Shown one piece after another: positions 15,956 to 25,030 of a DNA stretch of 55,147 nt. Positions within the stretch are counted from its first letter, which is position 1. Every line of letters begins with the position of its first letter. The DNA comes from CAYNFR01 sp964396595. Lineage in GTDB: Bacteria; Bacteroidota; Bacteroidia; Chitinophagales; Saprospiraceae. Below the pieces are notes generated by a model that was not told where the DNA came from, did no database searches, and worked only from the letters and a program-made list of their open reading frames with translations. The position numbers were made by a program, and so were the translations under genes. Location of the stretch: contig CAYNFR010000024.1 of NCBI GenBank assembly GCA_964396595.1, forward strand, positions 1 through 55,147. The letters run 5' to 3'.

Positions 15956-16247
15956 ATATTTCTCTTTGAATTTTTAAATTAGCTATATCAATGAAGATTC
16001 GCCGACAGGCAAAATTAACCTTCCCTTGACAGGATAAAGCACACTTTCCAGGAGAATGTGCGTCATACCCTTGCCGGAGTACTCTTTTTTCTTAATTTGA
16101 TAAATCAATTATAAAATTAACAATGTTTAAATCCACTAGTTATCAAGCTTTATCAATATATTTTTTGCTTCTTAAAGCATTAATGCATTAGGTTAATATC
16201 CTTTCTTACGACATGTTTCTCTTAAATTTACCACTAAATTAAGCCAT

Positions 16248-17294
16248 ATGTTCATTTTCGCTGAGGCTACATTGCGCCACATATCCGTTCACAAATTGAA
16301 TATCGAAAATTCTAACGTACTCTATTCTGATGCGCCAATAAATATTTCGTCTGACTGGATAGCGGACGAGCTTGTAAGGCATGCTACATGGGCATTTGAA
16401 GAAAAAGCGGAACTATACCAGTTCAGACAGATGCAGGGCGATGAAAATGATCGCTACGCGGTGCATCAGGCGGTCTCTTCGTATTGGGCGGATGATATGG
16501 ATTTTCATGCTTTAAGCAAGCTGCTAGCCATGAACTTATTTCAATCAGCTAATCACCATCAAGTTAAGTCTGGCGAGTTCATTTTGATGGCTTTGGAGAA
16601 TGTTATTTTCGAGGATCAACTCATCAGGTGCCTGGCCTTGATAAAAAGTGAGTCAAAGGATAGTTTTATCACTTTTGCGGATTCTGCATCAAGAATAGAC
16701 CTGAGTCATCATCACGGGATACTGATCACCAAGCTAGATAAAGCGGCTATTATTTACGATGTTATAAGGGAAGATGGATATCGACTATCTATCGTTGACA
16801 GAAAGAATGGACGCGTAGAAGCACAGTACTGGCGTGAACATTTCTTGGTCTGTGAGAATGTCTCAGATGCTTTCCATTACACTAAGCGATATATGAATCT
16901 GACTGAGACATATCTGAAACACAAGCTAGAAGATGAATTTCAGATTGATGGTGCTGACCGCGCCAATTTGATCAGACGCACTGCTGATTACTTTAAGTCC
17001 AATGATTCATTTGATGAAGAGACTTATCAAAAAGAAGTACTTCAAGATGACAATGTGATTCATAGTTTTAATCAGTATAAGGAATCCAGCTTGTTGGAAT
17101 TTGCGGAAGAACTACCCGACAGTTTCCCCATATCTCACAATGCTGTTAAGCGATATGCCAAGAATTTTAAGAGTGTGCTTAAGCTTGACAAAAATTTTCA
17201 TATCTATATCCATGGGGATCGCTCCATGATAGAAAGCGGCTCTGATTCTGATGGTCGAAAATATTACAAGCTGTACTTTGACACAGAGTCATAA
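16248..17294 (+). CDS. Nucleoid-associated protein (NdpA/YejK-like)
   Basis: 348 residues. The opening FAEATLRHISVHKLN and the central pattern (HHGILITKLDKAAIIYDV, then YWREHFLVCENVSDAFHYTK) fit the NdpA nucleoid-associated family (PF04245-type) as seen in Bacteroidota. Family members coat or associate with the nucleoid; the precise role is unsettled. No membrane segment or signal peptide. Its TAA is immediately followed by the stop codon of the convergent aldo/keto reductase, and a 6-bp inverted repeat (17286-17304) spans both stops. Confidence 0.78.
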   Translation: MFIFAEATLRHISVHKLNIENSNVLYSDAPINISSDWIADELVRHATWAFEEKAELYQFRQMQGDENDRYAVHQAVSSYWADDMDFHALSKLLAMNLFQSANHHQVKSGEFILMALENVIFEDQLIRCLALIKSESKDSFITFADSASRIDLSHHHGILITKLDKAAIIYDVIREDGYRLSIVDRKNGRVEAQYWREHFLVCENVSDAFHYTKRYMNLTETYLKHKLEDEFQIDGADRANLIRRTADYFKSNDSFDEETYQKEVLQDDNVIHSFNQYKESSLLEFAEELPDSFPISHNAVKRYAKNFKSVLKLDKNFHIYIHGDRSMIESGSDSDGRKYYKLYFDTES

Positions 17295-18266
17295 TCATTG
17301 ACTCCATTCTGTCGGAGTACGCACCCATCTGTGCTTCTTTAGTTCAGTGAGAATACCTTTATCTAGTCTATGCCCATCACTAGTCAGCATATTGCTTCTT
17401 ACATGGGCAAGTCTGCGCATACCGGGTATGATCGTGTGGACATCCTCACATTCAAGTATAAACCTTAGCGCTAGCTCCGGCAAGTTCATACCCTTGGGAA
17501 CAAGTGTTTTCAGGGCATTGGCTCTACGAACACTTGGTATTAAGTTCTCGGGAACAAAATAGCTTGCTCTCCAATCATCCGCCGGGAATACAGTATCTTC
17601 TGTCATAGTCCCGGTGAGAGTTCCTTCATCAAATGGTACACGCGCTATCACGCCAATATCTAAATCCCGACACAAGGCGAATAGCTCGTCTTCGGGGTTT
17701 TGGTCAAAAATATTGTAAATCACCTGCACGGCATCAATCAGACCCGTCCGCAGAGTGTTCAATACATTGTGTGGTTCCCATCTGTTGATGCTGATTCCCC
17801 AATGTTGTACTTTTCCTTGTGCAGAAAGTATTTCGATCGCTTCTTTCCATTCATCAATATTTGCCCAGTTATCTTCCCATACATGAAATTGCTGAAGTGG
17901 AATACATTCGACATTGAGATGCTTTAAGGATCGTTCTGTGTACTCGATGATATGTCGCTTAGGAAAGACGTCTCTAAGAGCGTAATGGGGCTTAGAAGGC
18001 CATTTTAGATTCATCGGAGGAATCTTGGTAGCATAGAGAATTTCCTTGTCCTTGTGTCTTGATAGCAAGGCAGAAAGTATTAACTCGCTTTTGCCATTTC
18101 CATAGGCAGCTGCCGTATCATAAAAATTACAACCTAGCTCAAGTGAATGATCCAATGCGCTTTCTACTTCTCGCATATCAGTTCCCTGCCATTCTGCCAA
18201 TCCCCACATGCCATAAGCTATTTCTCCCACATGCCAATCAGTTCTACCGAATCTTCTGTATTTCAT
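17295..18266 (-). CDS. Aldo/keto reductase
   Basis: 323 residues, TIM-barrel aldo/keto reductase. Diagnostic parts: MKYRRFGRTDWHVGEIAYGMWG at the start (split by family as the substrate-loop strand), the active-site FYDTAAAYGNGKSE with the catalytic Asp and Tyr, ATKIPP with the catalytic Lys, and FHVWEDN with His. The NADPH-binding end is EDVHTIIPGMRRLAHVRSNM. It reduces aldehydes or ketones with NADPH in the cytoplasm; the substrate cannot be told from sequence. Convergent with the NdpA-like gene and divergent from the DUF4412 gene (83 bp between starts). Confidence 0.93.
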   Translation of the reverse strand: MKYRRFGRTDWHVGEIAYGMWGLAEWQGTDMREVESALDHSLELGCNFYDTAAAYGNGKSELILSALLSRHKDKEILYATKIPPMNLKWPSKPHYALRDVFPKRHIIEYTERSLKHLNVECIPLQQFHVWEDNWANIDEWKEAIEILSAQGKVQHWGISINRWEPHNVLNTLRTGLIDAVQVIYNIFDQNPEDELFALCRDLDIGVIARVPFDEGTLTGTMTEDTVFPADDWRASYFVPENLIPSVRRANALKTLVPKGMNLPELALRFILECEDVHTIIPGMRRLAHVRSNMLTSDGHRLDKGILTELKKHRWVRTPTEWSQ

Positions 18267-18349
18267 CTTGTTATTGTTCTATTAACAAAACTATCTATTA
18301 TTACTCTTTTGGACATTTATATTTAATTTCGCACCACAACAATGGAATT

Positions 18350-19294
18350 ATGAAAAAACTGTATCTCGCAATTATTGTATCACTTCTTGTAACTACAAAT
18401 TCTGTAGACGCGCAACTTTTAGGTAGACTGCGTAATGCGGTCGTTGATAAGGTCGAGCGGAAGGTGGAAGAGAAAGTTGTAGAAGAACTCTCCGAAAAGA
18501 TCGCCAATGCCGCTGTAAAGCCTATCAATCATGCCATAGACGAAATGTTTAAAGAGCGTTATAAAGATGTGCACGGAAAGGACTTCGAAGGCGATCCGAA
18601 TATGAGCGACGAAGAGCGAGCTCAAATGATGGCCACAATGATGTCCAGCTTATTCGGCGCAGTGGACTTACCTGAGAAATATGAATTTGATTACACCCTT
18701 ACTATTGAGGTCAAGGACTACGGTGATAAAAAAGGCCAGACTGTCAAAATGCTCATCGCCAATGACGGTAAAGCCTTTGGATTTGAGCAAATGGATAACA
18801 GTCAGATGGGCAGAATGGTCTATGACTCTGAGAAGGACAAGATGGTTATCTATAATGACAAGGACAAAACAGTTATGGCTATGGCCAATATTATGACCTC
18901 CGTAGGTGCAATGGCACAAGAAGAAATGAAACGCCAGGACGAGGAGATAGAGTTTAAAAAAACGAGTAAGACCAAGCGTATATTAGGCTATACTGCTATG
19001 AGATACGATATGGAGAGTGTTGAAGACACAGGTGAGTTTTATATCGGCACTGGTATGCCATTCAGTTGGCAAAGTGCATTCGGTAAGATGATGGAAAAAT
19101 TTTCTCCGCATTTTAAACCTAAGTCCAGCAAAATGGAAGCCGAAATCATGAATGGCTTCGTACTAGAATCAATATCAAAAAGAAAATCAGATAATAAGCA
19201 TAGTTCTTGGGAGGTAAAAAAGATTGATTCTGGCAAAGTAACCATCAGAAATAAAGACTACAAAAACATGATGGATGGCATTTCCATGGAGTAG
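18350..19294 (+). CDS. Secreted DUF4412-like protein
   Basis: 314 residues. A signal peptide (MKKLYLAIIVSLLVTTNSVDAQ) is followed by a charged helical segment (LRNAVVDKVERKVEEKVVEEL) and a DUF4412-like region (about 110-230) with FDYTLTIEVKDYGDKKG, LIANDGKAFGFE and MVIYNDKDKTVMAM, then ILGYTAMRYDMESVEDTGEFYIGTGM split over two strands. DUF4412 proteins are periplasmic or outer-membrane-associated and uncharacterised. The start at 18350 is set by the signal peptide; the open frame to 18059 runs through the aldo/keto reductase gene. It converges with lipB, 17 bp between stops. Confidence 0.78.
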   Translation: MKKLYLAIIVSLLVTTNSVDAQLLGRLRNAVVDKVERKVEEKVVEELSEKIANAAVKPINHAIDEMFKERYKDVHGKDFEGDPNMSDEERAQMMATMMSSLFGAVDLPEKYEFDYTLTIEVKDYGDKKGQTVKMLIANDGKAFGFEQMDNSQMGRMVYDSEKDKMVIYNDKDKTVMAMANIMTSVGAMAQEEMKRQDEEIEFKKTSKTKRILGYTAMRYDMESVEDTGEFYIGTGMPFSWQSAFGKMMEKFSPHFKPKSSKMEAEIMNGFVLESISKRKSDNKHSSWEVKKIDSGKVTIRNKDYKNMMDGISME

Positions 19295-19311
19295 TTGTCG
19301 TATCTGAATAA

Positions 19312-20031
19312 TTACATCGGGTATATATCGGATTCGATTGTTTCGCAGTCGAATACCTCGCAGAATTCGGTTGTGACATGTTGAACTACTTGTTCGAATG
19401 GCCACACTTCGTTACACTCAAATGCAATAGAACTCACGCTATGTGTACGGAGGTTTATCCCACATGGAATGATGTTAGAAAATAGATCAACCGCTGTATT
19501 GATATTAAGCGCGAGTCCATGCATACTTACCCATCTGCTCATGTGGACACCGATAGCACATAACTTTCTGAATTGGCCATTGTCCTCGATCCACACGCCG
19601 GTGTAGTCTTTGAGCCTTATACCGGCAATACTGTATCGGGATAAAGTCTTGATAATAAGTTCTTCCAGGTCTCTGACATATCTGTGTACATCGTGATAAT
19701 AGTAATCCATATCCAGGATAGGATAGAAAGTCAATTGACCCGGACCGTGATAAGTAATATCCCCTCCTCTGTTGATTTTATAGAATTCTATGCCTTGCGC
19801 TTTTAATCCGCTTTCATTGAGTAAAAGATTATCGATGTCTCCATTTTTGCCTAGTGTATAGACGGGCTTATGCTCACACCTGATAAGATACGAAGGATGA
19901 TCGGTTATGCCCTGGCGCTTGGCCTTAATGAGCTTTTGTTGAAGATGCGTCTGCAACTGCCAAACCTCCTCATAAGTATGAGATTGTCTTATATCGCAAA
20001 TAACAATTTTACGGGAGTCCCTTGGCAACAT
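19312..20031 (-). CDS. lipB: Lipoyl(octanoyl) transferase LipB
   Basis: 239 residues. LipB moves an octanoyl group from acyl carrier protein to lipoyl domains, the first step of lipoate cofactor synthesis. Hallmarks: RGGDITYHGPGQLTFYP (about 83-99), KLCAIGVHMSRW with the catalytic cysteine, and SMHGLALNINTAVD. Length fits the family. Last gene of the folD, dinB-like, prmA, lipB operon, 16 bp after prmA. The E2 subunit in this window is a natural substrate. Confidence 0.97.
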   Translation of the reverse strand: MLPRDSRKIVICDIRQSHTYEEVWQLQTHLQQKLIKAKRQGITDHPSYLIRCEHKPVYTLGKNGDIDNLLLNESGLKAQGIEFYKINRGGDITYHGPGQLTFYPILDMDYYYHDVHRYVRDLEELIIKTLSRYSIAGIRLKDYTGVWIEDNGQFRKLCAIGVHMSRWVSMHGLALNINTAVDLFSNIIPCGINLRTHSVSSIAFECNEVWPFEQVVQHVTTEFCEVFDCETIESDIYPM

Positions 20032-20047
20032 AACCCATCAATTTATA

Positions 20048-20893
20048 TCAGCACTTCTTAAGCTTAATCGAAATCCACTCGTTTTGTTGCGTGGTGGTTT
20101 CTACATCATAGCCCACTTCATTATATCTGCTCACGATCATTGACTTGTCATTTTCCATGAATCCAGATAACACGAGTACCCCACCCTCCTTCTGTCTTGA
20201 AGATACTGACGATGCCATATCGAGCAGAACATTTCGATTGATATTCGCAAGGATCACATCATAATAATCCAATGCAAGATCTTTTAATTCTCCTGTAATA
20301 GGCCTAATCCTATTGCAGTCGTTAAGATTTAGACACTTCGTGGCACATCTAGTAGCATTTTGGTCATAGTCCAATGCTATAATAGATTCAGCACCGAGCT
20401 TCTCTGCTAGGATGGCTAATATGGCGGTACCCGAACCATAATCAAGCACATACTTTCTTGAGAAAACTATGTTGCGCATTTGCTCCATAACAAGATAGGT
20501 AGTCTCATGATGACCTGTTCCAAAGGCCATTTCAGGATCAATCACAAGATCTAAGACTTCTGACTGTTTTTCAGGTTCGTGAAAGCTTGCGCGTACGACT
20601 ACAAAGCCCGGTATGACTATTGGTTGGAAGCTTTTTTCCCATTCTGAGTTCCAATTTTGTGTCGGCAAGGAATCTAGCTCGTAGCTGCTATCCCCAAACG
20701 ATTCATAAGACAATTTTAAAAAGTCAATTGCTCGCAGAAGTACTCTTTGGTCATCATGATAGACTAATATTCGATCAACTTGCTCTTCGATGGCACTGAT
20801 CTCGTCTATTTCGCCTAGAAATGCCATCATCAGCTGGCGGCTATGTTCGTCTTGTTCTGCTATCTTGAGTACATAAAACTCATTTAGGGTCAT
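20048..20893 (-). CDS. prmA: Ribosomal protein L11 methyltransferase
   Basis: 281 residues. The class I methyltransferase core has LDYGSGTAILAILAEKLGA and IIALDYDQNA for S-adenosylmethionine, preceded by the PrmA marker DPEMAFGTGHHETT, and ANINRNVLL as the active-site strand. It trimethylates ribosomal protein L11. The N-terminal L11-binding domain is shorter and more divergent than in E. coli, usual for Bacteroidota. It starts inside the end of the DinB-like gene (14-bp overlap), so translation is probably coupled, and ends 16 bp before lipB. Confidence 0.95.
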   Translation of the reverse strand: MTLNEFYVLKIAEQDEHSRQLMMAFLGEIDEISAIEEQVDRILVYHDDQRVLLRAIDFLKLSYESFGDSSYELDSLPTQNWNSEWEKSFQPIVIPGFVVVRASFHEPEKQSEVLDLVIDPEMAFGTGHHETTYLVMEQMRNIVFSRKYVLDYGSGTAILAILAEKLGAESIIALDYDQNATRCATKCLNLNDCNRIRPITGELKDLALDYYDVILANINRNVLLDMASSVSSRQKEGGVLVLSGFMENDKSMIVSRYNEVGYDVETTTQQNEWISIKLKKC

Positions 20894-21392
20894 AGTTTAT
20901 TTTTTTGTGTTGCAGGGTACTTGCTGCCACACCTATGGACGGATCAACTACCATTTCAGGCATGATTTCATATAAGCCAATGCGAATAAGAGCAAGATGA
21001 TGAACAGCATGGTCATATGCATAGACTAATTCGCGTCCGATGCTACTAGCTACCATACGTTCAGATCTTTCCTTAAAGTCCGGTCTGACCCATACCTGTT
21101 TTCTTTCATCCAATGTAGTAAGCGAATACTCGATCTCTTCAAATGATCTAATGGCGATCTGTTTGCGAGATTCAATATCCACGTTCCTCAATCTCAATGT
21201 ATAGTCAATAAGATTATCCGCTTTAACAACTGTTTGGAAAAACTCGTAAATATGCCTAAAATGCCCACCCAATGTGGAGCCCTCATACACCTCCAAAGGA
21301 TACGTTAGAACATCATCCGGGAGACTGATGAGGAGACGTTTAATGTCCTTTATTAAAACTATCGACTGGGCAATACAACTCGAATTATCCAT
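20880..21392 (-). CDS. DinB-superfamily protein
   Basis: 170 residues, all-helical. GGHFRHIYEFF (about residue 45) and AYDHAVHHLALIRIG (about 140) supply the spaced histidines that bind metal in DinB/YfiT-like four-helix bundles. Family members include thiol-dependent S-transferases, but no specific activity can be assigned. The start at 21392 (MDNSSC) overlaps the end of folD by 8 bp; the longer frame to 21431 would overlap by 47 bp. It overlaps prmA at its 3' end. Position inside a cofactor/translation operon gives no further clue. Confidence 0.75.
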   Translation of the reverse strand: MDNSSCIAQSIVLIKDIKRLLISLPDDVLTYPLEVYEGSTLGGHFRHIYEFFQTVVKADNLIDYTLRLRNVDIESRKQIAIRSFEEIEYSLTTLDERKQVWVRPDFKERSERMVASSIGRELVYAYDHAVHHLALIRIGLYEIMPEMVVDPSIGVAASTLQHKKINYDPK

Positions 21393-22266
21393 ATATTGTC
21401 TTTTTAGCCGCCAAGAGGGTGTTGAGAACAAGAGAAGTCACGGTCATAGGACCCACGCCACCCGGGACAGGTGTGATGTAAGACACTTTATCTTTAACGT
21501 CATCGAAGTCTACATCGCCTACCAGTCTGTATCCTGATGTGGTCGTAGTATCATCGATCCGATTTATACCGACATCAATGATTACGACACCTTGTTTCAC
21601 CATATGGGATTTCACAAAACGAGGAATACCTATGGCAGCGACGATAATATCGGCTTGTAGGAGCTCTTCATCAATGTTCTTAGTTCGGCTATGCACCATT
21701 GTCACGGTGCAATTGCCTACCTTTCTTTTTTGGCTCAGCAGAATGGCCATTGGCATGCCGACAATATTTGACCTGCCGATGATTACACATTTTTTTCCTG
21801 CTGTTTCAATGTTGTATGCTTCTAGCATCGTCAATATGCCTTGAGGTGTAGCAGGAAGATAAGCCGGCAAGCCCAAAGTCATTCTGCCGACATTCATAGG
21901 GTGAAAGCCATCTACATCTTTCTTTGGATCGACCGCGAGGTTGATTTTTTCGGCATCAATATGTGATGGTAAAGGTAATTGGACAATAAAGCCGTCTATG
22001 TTACTGTCTTGGTTTAGATCCTGAATAATTTGAAGTAACTCTTTTTCAGATATACTATTATCCCTTTTGATCAAGGTTGACTCAAATCCCACCTCTTCAC
22101 ATGACTTTACTTTGTTACGGACATAGCTTTGGCTGGCGGGATTGGATCCGACCAATACGGCTGCAAGATGGGGTATTTTCCCACCATTTTTCTTTATGTC
22201 GTTCACATCTTCTGCTATTTGCCGCTTCAATCTAGCGGAAAGTTCTTTACCGTCTATTATAGTCAT
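21385..22266 (-). CDS. folD: Methylenetetrahydrofolate dehydrogenase/cyclohydrolase FolD
   Basis: 293 residues. FolD oxidises 5,10-methylene-THF and hydrolyses the methenyl product to 10-formyl-THF. Seen: VGSNPASQSYVRNKVKSCEE with the catalytic Tyr and Lys, GFIVQLPLPSHID, KDVDGFHPMNVGRM, the Rossmann part VIIGRSNIVGMPMA, and the end TPVPGGVGPMTVTSL. The start at 22266 (MTIIDGKELS) is standard; the frame to 22329 lies in promoter and terminator DNA. First gene of the folD-dinB-like-prmA-lipB operon. Confidence 0.98.
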   Translation of the reverse strand: MTIIDGKELSARLKRQIAEDVNDIKKNGGKIPHLAAVLVGSNPASQSYVRNKVKSCEEVGFESTLIKRDNSISEKELLQIIQDLNQDSNIDGFIVQLPLPSHIDAEKINLAVDPKKDVDGFHPMNVGRMTLGLPAYLPATPQGILTMLEAYNIETAGKKCVIIGRSNIVGMPMAILLSQKRKVGNCTVTMVHSRTKNIDEELLQADIIVAAIGIPRFVKSHMVKQGVVIIDVGINRIDDTTTTSGYRLVGDVDFDDVKDKVSYITPVPGGVGPMTVTSLVLNTLLAAKKTIYG

Positions 22267-22297
22267 TCTCAATAATATCTTAGATTTCGCCCTATCG

Positions 22298-22329
22298 CGA
22301 AGGTAGTTAAAATAACACGGGAAGATCAA
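22298..22329 (-). promoter_or_regulatory. Promoter of folD (TTG-N21-TACCTTCG)
   Basis: Minus-strand TTG (22329-22327), 21-bp spacer and TACCTTCG (22305-22298), one base off TAnnTTTG. The same TAnnTTCGCG form occurs before gldC and glmM. The -33 box lies within the hairpin at 22316-22352. Confidence 0.4.
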
Positions 22330-22352
22330 TTTTAGCTTATGATCTTCCCGTG
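22316..22352 (-). terminator. 13-bp perfect hairpin, terminator of the TSP3/OmpA gene
   Basis: CACGGGAAGATCA (22316-22328), an 11-nt loop and TGATCTTCCCGTG (22340-22352). It begins 37 bp after the stop of the OmpA-family gene. On the minus strand it is followed by TTATTTTAA, a weak U-tract; on the plus strand by AATACCTTTTTG. Confidence 0.75.
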
Positions 22353-22388
22353 AATACCTTTTTGATTGATCTGATGCAATACGAACTT

Positions 22389-24236
22389 CTAGAACCTTGG
22401 CACTAGTGCAAATTCAACCCTGCGATTTAGTGTACGTCCGCTTATCGTCTGATTAGTTGCCACAGGTCTTGACTGTCCATATCCTGCATATGACATTCTC
22501 GACGGACTTACTCCTGAGTTTATCAAGAAATCGTAGCAAGCCTTTGCTCTTTTCTCGGATAGAATTTGATTTTCTACGGCATTACCTTGCGCATCCGTAT
22601 GTCCACCGATAGTCAAGTTGAAATCAGGATACCTAGTCATGATTTCGGCAATTTGTCGAAGAATATTAAAGGATTCTGACTTAATAGCAACTTGACCAGA
22701 TTCGAACTGAACTGATCGCATAGCGATTTCAAGAACTCTCTGGTCACTTGGTGCCACTTCAGGACAACCCTGAGTATACACTGGGCCGGGAGTATTAGGG
22801 CATCTATCTCTGCTATCATCGATACCATCACCGTCAGTATCTGGACAGCCATCGTATATAGCAGGTCCTGGCACATCTGGGCAATTATCTAAATGATCCG
22901 GAACACCATCACCATCTTTATCCTTGGTTTGATCCACAGAAGTTCCTGTACTCTCGGGACAACCTTTATTCGCCCTGTCTCCTGGCAGGTCCGGACATTG
23001 ATCATCTATGTCTGGAATACCGTCACCATCTGTGTCAGGACAACCGCTGAAAATAGCCGGGCCTGGCACATTAGGACATCTGTCCAAATGATCCGGAACC
23101 CCATCGCCATCAGAATCAGGTCTGCCGTCAGGGCATCCGTAGTTAGTGATGCTTCCGGGTACAGTTGGACATCTGTCCTCGTAATCCGGAATTCCGTCCC
23201 CATCCTGATCCGGACAACCAAGTGTATTTTTGGGCCCTGGCACATTTGGGCATTTATCAATACTATCGGGGACGCCATCACCATCTGAATCTAAGTCAGG
23301 ACAGCCTGCATTTGAGGCTGGACCTGGTACATTTGGACATTTATCAAGATGATCAGGCACTCCGTCACCATCAGAGTCCATGTCTCCTTCGGGACAACCT
23401 TTATTCTCAATAGTCCCGTGTACCTTCGGACATTCATCTTCGTGGTCAGAAACACCGTCACCATCAGAATCAGGACAACCCCTCAGTGCAATTAAACCAA
23501 ACTCATCTGGACACTGATCTTTGTAATCAGGCACACCATCGCCATCTCTATCCGGACAGCCGTCAAGTTCCTTCGAACCGGCTTCTTGAGGACATAAATC
23601 CAGTACATCAGGTATACCATCTCCGTCCGAATCTAACTGTTCGATATCTTTCTTTTCAGGCATGTCCACCGATGACGAATCCTTTAACATAGAAGGAGGC
23701 TCAGGTTTTCCGAAGAAATAAGAAATTCCTATACCATGCTGTAAATTATGTCTGTCACTCTCCAAAGAATATCGATACTCCGATTGCCATGTGATGTGTG
23801 CTCTATTCGTAATCCTAAAATTGAAACCTAGGCCTACGGGTATTTGAATATTAGAAAGTCCATCTTTTTCATAAACATAACCTGCCCCAACAGTGAGGTA
23901 AGGGATAATAGGCTGTGATGGTTTGAAAAAATGATACTGCAACTGTAGATCAGCACTTGCAATTGTTTTATGAAACCCATCAAGTTCATTTTCATGCTGT
24001 ACTATTCCTGCACGAAAGGGTACTGATGCATACAGTCCATTCGTAAGGTGCTTTAAAAATCCTACCTCCCATCCATGGTGATAGCGGTTAAAAGCTGTGA
24101 TGTCTCCCCCATTCTGAGATTGATAATCTAGAAGTAAGGTACGAACTCTAATCCCCACTCCCGAGGGATGATCTTGCCCTATGACGGAACTTGACAAGAT
24201 GAATATGGTAAAACCTAGTGTTAAGACTAATCTCAT
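22389..24236 (-). CDS. OmpA-family outer-membrane protein with ten thrombospondin type 3 repeats
   Basis: 615 residues. Signal peptide (about 1-20), an eight-strand-like beta-barrel domain (about 21-180), then ten calcium-binding repeats of the DxDGDGxPDxxDxCP type (about 195-490), and a C-terminal OmpA peptidoglycan-binding domain with GGHTDAQGN and NRRVEFAL. It ties the outer membrane to peptidoglycan; the repeats likely form a Ca2+-stabilised spacer across the periplasm. Repeats 4, 7 and 9 (VPDHLD) are closely similar, a sign of recent internal expansion. Monocistronic, with a hairpin after the stop. Upstream 185 bp contain a possible distant TATTTTTG box but no convincing promoter. Confidence 0.95.
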   Translation of the reverse strand: MRLVLTLGFTIFILSSSVIGQDHPSGVGIRVRTLLLDYQSQNGGDITAFNRYHHGWEVGFLKHLTNGLYASVPFRAGIVQHENELDGFHKTIASADLQLQYHFFKPSQPIIPYLTVGAGYVYEKDGLSNIQIPVGLGFNFRITNRAHITWQSEYRYSLESDRHNLQHGIGISYFFGKPEPPSMLKDSSSVDMPEKKDIEQLDSDGDGIPDVLDLCPQEAGSKELDGCPDRDGDGVPDYKDQCPDEFGLIALRGCPDSDGDGVSDHEDECPKVHGTIENKGCPEGDMDSDGDGVPDHLDKCPNVPGPASNAGCPDLDSDGDGVPDSIDKCPNVPGPKNTLGCPDQDGDGIPDYEDRCPTVPGSITNYGCPDGRPDSDGDGVPDHLDRCPNVPGPAIFSGCPDTDGDGIPDIDDQCPDLPGDRANKGCPESTGTSVDQTKDKDGDGVPDHLDNCPDVPGPAIYDGCPDTDGDGIDDSRDRCPNTPGPVYTQGCPEVAPSDQRVLEIAMRSVQFESGQVAIKSESFNILRQIAEIMTRYPDFNLTIGGHTDAQGNAVENQILSEKRAKACYDFLINSGVSPSRMSYAGYGQSRPVATNQTISGRTLNRRVEFALVPRF

Positions 24237-24421
24237 CTGTTCTAGTGTTAAATTTTAGTCGTATACCAACTTATAGGTAAACGAAATAACTCAATAAATA
24301 TGACATTCTTTTATCCAGCCAAAGTTCTTGATACACGACCCAGACGCAAAAATAACAAAACATTGCATACAGAGATAGCTTTATGTATAAATGACTAACA
24401 GTCTAGCAGCAACGTATTATC

Positions 24422-24934
24422 TTATTTAATAATCTGAAAGTATCCTGTGTGTCGATTCTTTTCTACATTATCAACGTTAAAAGCCCTTCCATTCATACAT
24501 ATATAAACGCCCGGTGTGAGACTTTGTGCAAATGCCATTGCGCTACCTAGGTTAAAGAACCCATCAGAAGAGCTCCCGAAGGCATAAGGGATCATCGCAC
24601 CCGTGAGTATGATCGTCTTGTCATCAATTCTTCTGTTACGGAGATAAATGCCGGTTTCTGTCATTGTGTCTGTCCCATGCGTGACAATAATGTGCTTGTG
24701 AGGGGTTTGTTCGCAATTATAGGATACGATAAGACGCTCTGCATCCGTCATATCATTACTGTCAATCATCATCAGCGTTTTGACATCTGTCGGGACACAG
24801 CATCGCCCTCTGACGAGCATGTCATGAAGATGCGTGTTCTTAAAATAAAGCTCACCGGTGATATAATTATAATCCTTATCAAAGGTTCCCCCTGTCACAA
24901 AGATCTGTATGGTAGGTGTGTTTGTAAACTTCAT
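24422..24934 (-). CDS. Single-domain asparaginase-like protein
   Basis: 170 residues, only the N-terminal half of a type I/II asparaginase (usual length about 330). Both catalytic threonine motifs are present: VTGGTFDKDY (about 13-22) and VTHGTDTMTETG (about 87-98), plus ILTGAMIPYAF. The second domain, which completes the active site in a dimer, is missing. Short stand-alone forms are known in Bacteroidota, so this is probably intact and not a fragment. The start at 24934 (MKFTNT) is chosen because the longer frame to 25018 overlaps the promoter of the divergent aminotransferase. Activity as an asparaginase is uncertain. Confidence 0.8.
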   Translation of the reverse strand: MKFTNTPTIQIFVTGGTFDKDYNYITGELYFKNTHLHDMLVRGRCCVPTDVKTLMMIDSNDMTDAERLIVSYNCEQTPHKHIIVTHGTDTMTETGIYLRNRRIDDKTIILTGAMIPYAFGSSSDGFFNLGSAMAFAQSLTPGVYICMNGRAFNVDNVEKNRHTGYFQIIK

Positions 24935-24983
24935 GAGTAAATAAAATAAGTCAAGAGCAAAAGTTGTGCCTTTCTTTCCATCT

Positions 24984-25011
24984 TGGAACGAAATAGCCTG
25001 TGTACTTTTGT
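24984..25011 (+). promoter_or_regulatory. Promoter of the aminotransferase gene
   Basis: TTG (24984-24986), 17-bp spacer, TACTTTTG (25004-25011), 19 bp before the ATG at 25031. The spacer is slightly short for the Bacteroidota consensus. Confidence 0.45.
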
Positions 25012-25030
25012 GCGGCAATCATTTACAATC

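Noticed and set aside
22770..23660. Regular repeats at DNA level in the OmpA-family gene, considered as a CRISPR-like array
   Set aside because: Spacing and sequence follow the protein repeat DxDGDGxPD; units are not identical and there are no unique spacers.
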